DNA of 64,000 nt. Origin: Chiridota heheva (Eukaryota; Echinodermata; Holothuroidea; Apodida; Chiridotidae). Below are positions 58,485 to 64,000 of this stretch, in pieces (position 1 is the stretch's first letter; each line of letters starts with the position of its first letter). Location of the stretch: NCBI GenBank assembly GCA_020152595.1, contig JAIGNY010000411.1, positions 1,438,001-1,502,000 of the forward strand. The letters run 5' to 3'. The notes beneath the pieces were generated by a model. The model made no database searches. It saw only the letters and a program-made list of their open reading frames with translations, and was not told the DNA's origin. Position numbers and translations under genes: made by a program.

Positions 58485-61108
58485 TGGACTAGGCATGTGT
58501 CATATTAGTTCTCCTTATCGGTGGACTAGGCATGTGTCATCTTAGTTCTCCTTATCGGTGGACTAGGCATGTGTCATCTGAGTTTTTCTTATCGGTGGAC
58601 TAGGCATGTGTCATCTGAGTTTTTCTTATCGGTGGACAAGGCATGTGTCATCAGAGTTCTTTTTATCGGTGGACTAGGCATGTGTCATCTGAGTTCTTCT
58701 TATCGGTGGACTAGGCATGTGTCATCTGAGTTCTTCTTATCTGTGGACTAGGCATGTGTCATCTTAATTCTTCTTATCGGTGGACTAGGCATGTGTAATC
58801 TGAGTTTTCTTATCGGTAGACTAGGCATGTGTCATCTTAGTTCTTCTTATCGGTGGACTAGGCATGTGTCATCTGAGTTCTTATCGGTGGACTAGGCATG
58901 TGTCATCTGAGTTCTTCTTATGGACTAGGCATGTGTCATCTGGAGTTCTTCTTATGTGGACTAGGCATGTGTCATCTGAGTTCTTCTTATCGGTGGACTA
59001 GGCATGTGTCATCTGAGGTGGACTCTTCTTATCGGTGGACTAGGCATGTGTCATCTGGTCATCTGGATTCAGGAGTCATCTTCTTCTTATCGGTGGACTT
59101 GGCATGTGTCATCTGAGTTCTTCTTATCGTGGACTTATGTGTCATCTGAGTTTTTTTATCGGTGGACTAGGCATGTGTCATCTGAGTTCTTCTTGTCATC
59201 TGAGTTCTTCTTCTAGGCATGTGTCATCTGAGTTCTTTTATTCTAGGCATGTGTCATCGTGGACTAGGCATGTGTCATCTGAGTTCTTTTATCTAGGCAT
59301 GTGTGGACTAGGCATGTGTCATCTGAGTTCATGTGTCATTCTTATCTGAGGTGGACTAGGCATGTGTGTCATCTGAGTTCTTCTTATCGGTGGACTAGGC
59401 ATGTGTCATCTGAGTTCTTCTTATCGGTGGACTAGGCATGTGTCATGTGTCATCTGGAGTTCAGTTCTTCTTATTGGACTTGTCATCTGATCTAGGCATG
59501 TGTCATCTGAGTGGACTAGGCATGTGTAGGCATCATCAGTGAGTTCTTCTTTATCGGTGGATTGATCTGAGTTCTTATCTTAGTGGACTAGGCGTGTGTC
59601 ATCTGAGTCTTATCTTCATCTGAGTTCTTCTTATCGTGGACTAGGCATGTGTTCATCTGGAGTTTTTCTTAGTGGACTCATGTGTCATCTGAGTTCTTAT
59701 CGTGGACTAGGTGGACTAGGCATGTGTCATCTGACTTCTTCTTATCGGTGGACTAGGCATGTGTCTTCTGTGTTCTTCTTATCGGTGGACTAGGCATGTG
59801 TCATCTGAGTTCTTCTTATCGGTGGACTTGGCATGTGTCATCTGAGTTCTTCTTATCGGTGGACTAGGCATGTGTCATCTGAGTTCTTTTTATCGGTGGA
59901 CTAGGCATGTGTCATCAGAGTTCTTCTTATCGGTGGACTAGGCGTGTGTCATCTGAGTTTTTCTTATCAGTGGACTAGGCATGTGTCATCTGAGTTCTTC
60001 TTATCGGTGGACTAGGCATGTGTCATCAGACTTCTTCTTATCGGTGGACTAGGCATGTGTCTTCTGTGTTCTTCTTATCGGTGGACTAGGCATGTGTCAT
60101 CTGAGTTCTTCTTATCGGTGGACTTGGCATGTGTCATCTGAATTCTTCTTGTCATCTGAGTTCTTCTTATCGGTGGACTAGGCATGTGTCATCTGAGTTC
60201 TTCTTATCGGTGGACTAGGCATGTGTCATCTGAGTTCTTCTTATCGGTGGACTAGGCATGTGTCATCTGAGTTCTTCTTATCGGTGGACTAGGCATGTGT
60301 CATCTTAGTTCTTTTTATCGGTGGACTAGGCATGTGTCATCTGGAGTTCTTCTTATTGGTGGACTAGGCATGTGTTATTGGAGTTCTTCTTATCGGTGGA
60401 CTAAGTGTGTGTCATCTGAGTTCTTCTTATCGGTGGACTAGGCATGTGTCATCTGAGTTCTTCTTATCGGTGGACTAGGCATGTGTCATCTGAGTTCTTC
60501 TTATCGTGGACTCATGTGTCATCTGAGACTAGGCATGTGTCATCAGAGTTCTTCTTATCGGTGGACTAGGCATGTGTCATCTGAGTTCTTTTTATCGGTG
60601 GACTAGGCATGTGTCATCAGAGTTCATCTTATCGGTGGACTAGGCGTGTATCATCTGAGTTTTTCTTATCATCTGAGTTCTGAGTTCTTCTTATTATCAT
60701 GTGTCATCTGAGTTTTCTTGGACTAGGCATGTGTCATCTGAGTTCTTTTATCGGTGGACTAGGCATGTGTCATCTGAGTTCTTCATGTGTCATCATCTTA
60801 TCGGTGGACTAGGCATGTGTCTTCTGTGTTCTTCATGGACTAGGATGTGTCATCTGAGTTTTTCTTAGGCATGTGTCATCTGAGTTCTTTTTATGGACTA
60901 GGCATGTGTCATCTGAGTTCTTCTTATCGGTGGACAAGGCATGTGTCATCAGAGTTCTTCTTATCGGTGGACTAGGCATGTGTCATCTGAGTTTTTCTTA
61001 TCGGTGGACTAGGCATGTGTCATCTGAGTTCTTCTTATTGGTGGACTAGGCATGTGTCATCTGAGTTCTTCTTAACGGTGGACTAGGCGTGTGTCATCTG
61101 AGTTCTTT
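58485..61108. repeat. 37-bp satellite, about 70 copies
   Basis: Unit TATCGGTGGACTAGGCATGT, GTCATCTGAGTTCTTCT. Copies are regular at both ends, but 58900-59700 and 60480-60900 contain many unit fragments in scrambled order. Confidence 0.97.
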
Positions 61109-62381
61109 TGCTGATAATATCCAAATTTCATGGGTCGCTCGCTACTTGAATAGTCAGAATGGTAAATGGAAGATTTTTCTAAATTATTATTGGCGTAATT
61201 TTGGTAAAAAGTTCTTATTCAGGTGTAATTACAGACCACATGATATCGTTCCGTTTGTAAAAATTAATTTATAGGGGACTGTTGTTTTGCATGGAGTCAT
61301 CTCACATTCAATTTTTGCATCTCCACTTATGATCAGATTCTCTGGAATAACTCTTTTGCTATGATTGACAAATCAACTGTTTTTTGCAAGAGCTTGTTTC
61401 AACAAGAGATTTGCTATGTTAGCTATCTCTTCAATGTCACTGGTTTGCTGTACTCATATACTGATTTTACAAGGATATACTCTGTGCATACCCCTTTCAA
61501 TCTATACTTTGGTATTTTATCTGCTATTCCACAAAACATGCGCCCGGTTATTTCTGTCACCCCTTTTACCGCAAGAAGGAGACCAACTCAGCAGGAGGAG
61601 ATGCTCACTAAATTTGTAATTGTAGACAAGGTTTGTCATTTACTTATGCCATTCTTGCTAAAAAGACATACCAGTGTGCCCACATGTTGTCATAAGTGGG
61701 TTGAGAATCCTTCTTTTCATGACTTTGATATCAAACGCTGCTTCTCTACTCTAATGTATACCACCAAAGTTCCTAAGATCCATTAATTTCAGTTTCGTTC
61801 TGTTCATTGAATTTTAAGTACAAATATTTCTCTCCTTAAGCTCTGTATTGCTGAAAATGATAGTTGTACCTTCTGTGGTATGGAGGCAGAGACTCTAGAG
61901 CATTTGTTCTGGGACTTTTAAAATGTTCTGGAGAGAGGTTTTCTCATCTACATTAAAAAGAGCAGTTTTGTGCATTTATGTATGCAAGTACAGCCTACTT
62001 TCGATTGAGCCGTTTATAGCCTACATTCGATTGAGCCGTTTATAGCCTACATTCGATTGAGCCGTTAATAGCCTACATTCGATTGAGCCGTTTATAGCCT
62101 ACATTCGATTGAGCCGTTTATAGTCTACATTCGATTGAGTTGTTTATAGCCTACTTTCGATTGAGCTGTTTATAGCCTACATTCGATTGAGCCGTTTATA
62201 GCCTACTTTCGATTGAGCCGTTTATGGCCTACATTCAATTAAGCCATTTGTATTTCTTTTTAAATTTGTTCATATATACCATACCATTTTTTGTACGTGA
62301 TTTTTTCTTGTTGCTCTGTACAAAAATATGTGACTTGTAAACTGGTAATGAGACCCATAAAATGTAAAAAAAAAAAAAGAC
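61109..62381 (+). mobile_element. L1/Tx1-like LINE, C-terminal part and poly(A)
   Basis: Broken frames read IQISWVARYLNSQNGKWK, RCNYRPHDIVPF, DFDIKRCFSTLMYTTKVPKI, then AENDSCTFCGMEAETLEHLF. The CxFC...ET..HLFW block is the C-terminal zinc-knuckle-like motif of L1/Tx1-group LINEs. Ends with a run of A at 62368-62380. Confidence 0.75.
61990..62245. repeat. 26-bp minisatellite, about 10 copies
   Basis: Unit TAGCCTACATTCGATTGAGC plus CGTTTA, lying between the coding part and the poly(A) of the LINE. Confidence 0.93.
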
Positions 62382-63691
62382 AAATGTATTACGTACCTCA
62401 TCTAAGAAGTCTTGACACAAGCATGTAACTATTTCATATTTTAGAAACCTTTTAGAGGATAATTAACTGTTTTTCATTGTACACTTTTGTTTTTGCTTTT
62501 CCTATTTTTGTTTTAGAATACTGTACATGAACTCATTAATTATACCTCATATTTCATTGTTGCATGAGTGACACATTATTAGTGTTATCATGGAAGAGAG
62601 GGTATGACAGTGACATACTTTGCCAAAGTCAACATTTTTAAATTGCTTGAAGCTTCGAATTACTCCGGATGACTGATCTAACAGATTTTGCCAGAATTTT
62701 ATTCAGTGGGGAAATCATACAAAACAGGTGCTTTGATAGGACATGAACAAGAAATGCCATAGGCTTTAGGTTCCCCACTTATTGAGAAATAATGTTGTCA
62801 CTATGGGCATTGTTCATGTCCACAGTCCCATGGATCCTCTACGTAGTGGAAATGAACATCAAAAGTCACACTTCCCGCACCCACCCACCCACCTGCCTTC
62901 CAGTTTTTAATATATGTAGCTGGATATGACACTGGGAGCAGAGAAGTGATCAACTCCCCATTCTCTTCTGTTCAAGAAATCATGAATACTCCACTGGTAC
63001 TACCAGATAATATCCAAAGAGGCAAAAGTTGTGGAATGGTGCCTCTTTCCACTCCCTCCCCCACCCCTTAATTTTCAATGCAATCTCCCTTTGCTTTGTA
63101 ATTTCCCTGCTGCCACTTTTCCAAATCTCATTTGTCCAGAACACTGTACTTCACCTTCAACAATTGTGTGTGTGAGAATGTGTGTGTGGGAGGGGGTCAC
63201 TCTTTTCTGTGACTAATATGTTGAACAGCATAATGTTCCCAATAAGATAAAATTAATTGGAACAGTTTGATTGGGGCCAATTTTTATACATATTATACAG
63301 GAAATGACCCAGTAAAGTACTGAAATCAATTTATCTACCCACTTCTTTGAATTATTCTGTTTTTTTTCATGCCCAATACCTTTCTAGGCAAATGTACCCA
63401 TCCTTCCCCTTATGTGTAAGTGTCTGCTCCTACCTGAACTCTACACATGACCACTGGCATCCGTTTGAAACATTTGAGGCAATGGGATTCCCACCTGGAA
63501 TTTTCTCTGTTGGTCATAAATATTCATAAATATACTGTATACAAGCTTGTCATGAATCCAAGATGGGGGCCAGTTAGTTGAAATCGTGTATAAGAATTGT
63601 GATGCAAATGTTACGGGATCTGCCATCTTCAGGCATCTTACTGAATGTGATTCACTCAATCTGATAGTTGGGATAAATTGCCAGAAGTAAT
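62382..63691. other. No gene seen
   Basis: No coding signal beyond chance ORFs, and no clear repeat. Confidence 0.5.
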
Positions 63692-64000
63692 GCACAAGTT
63701 TGTCAATTGTGTGACTCACTGGCACCTCTACACCCCCGGACAAGGTGAGTCATTGCACCAAGGTGGGTGGACAAAACATGTACATTGACGCACCCCTCAG
63801 TCACATAGGTGACTGACATTTGTTTGTGAAATGACTTGCCCCAAATCACTCACCTTTGTACAAAATCAACGGGTCTGAATTAAATTGACCCACCCCAGAG
63901 TCTGGTGACTGACAATTTGGTACAATGACGCACATGTGAGTCACTATTTTATAAGTCAATACTCAACTTTGACTGACATTGCTGGGGTTGTAGGCGTAAG
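63692..64000. mobile_element. Family J MITE, cut by the window edge
   Basis: Starts GCACAAGTTTGTCAATTGTG and follows the 51467 copy throughout; the right terminus lies at or beyond the window end. Confidence 0.8.

Noticed and set aside
58569..59793. ORFs repeating MCHLSSSYRWTRHVSSEF
   Set aside because: Translation of the 37-bp satellite; three frames are visited in turn, as expected from a unit not divisible by three.
62610..62700. Minus-strand FWQNLLDQSS stretch with a GTATGT donor, recalling exon 9
   Set aside because: Only the first few residues match, and no AG acceptor precedes it; most likely chance.

Overview
The window looks like AT-rich nuclear DNA from an animal, most likely a marine invertebrate. 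The evidence is a single gene split into many small exons with GT/AG boundaries, tRNA-derived SINEs, CR1/Jockey-like and L1/Tx1-like LINE fragments, many short inverted-repeat elements and long minisatellites. Nothing bacterial is present. I cannot name the species; a deuterostome such as an echinoderm or hemichordate is only a guess from the repeat style.

One protein-coding gene is supported, on the minus strand. Sixteen exons run from 56738 down to a stop codon at 17683, about 39 kb. All splice phases agree, and together they encode 741 residues; the 5' end (start codon and any signal peptide) is missing. The product resembles clan GH-D glycoside hydrolases (GH36, alpha-galactosidase and raffinose-synthase type). 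It has an N-terminal beta-rich region, then a barrel-like core with an IDSWWY segment, a YEQDW segment as candidate nucleophile and an RASDDY segment as candidate acid/base, then a C-terminal beta-rich part. Exon 2 (155 nt) has a diverged twin upstream that was also 155 nt with the same phases. A 5'-truncated LINE has split that twin three bases before its splice donor, leaving a 9-bp target duplication.

Layout. 0-5 kb: a SINE with target duplication, a CR1-like LINE split by a second LINE in antisense, and an (AT)n tract at the LINE tail. 5-17 kb: no gene; low-complexity minisatellites, a foldback MITE and a 32-bp satellite. 17-57 kb: the glycosidase-like gene, its introns packed with MITEs, SINEs and LINE ends, plus a 60-bp satellite (36.5-38.0 kb), a 24-bp minisatellite inside a 1.3-kb inverted-repeat element (38.5-39.8 kb) and a 44-bp satellite (43.0-44.8 kb). 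57-64 kb: diverged repeats, a 37-bp satellite (58.5-61.1 kb) and an L1/Tx1-like LINE end.

Two themes stand out. First, several short inverted-repeat families are flanked by TTAA, and two of them share a related subterminal module, suggesting one group of elements mobilised by a common TTAA-targeting enzyme. Second, many of the tandem arrays appear to have grown out of dispersed elements (a MITE end, the interior of another MITE-like family, a SINE tail region, LINE tails).
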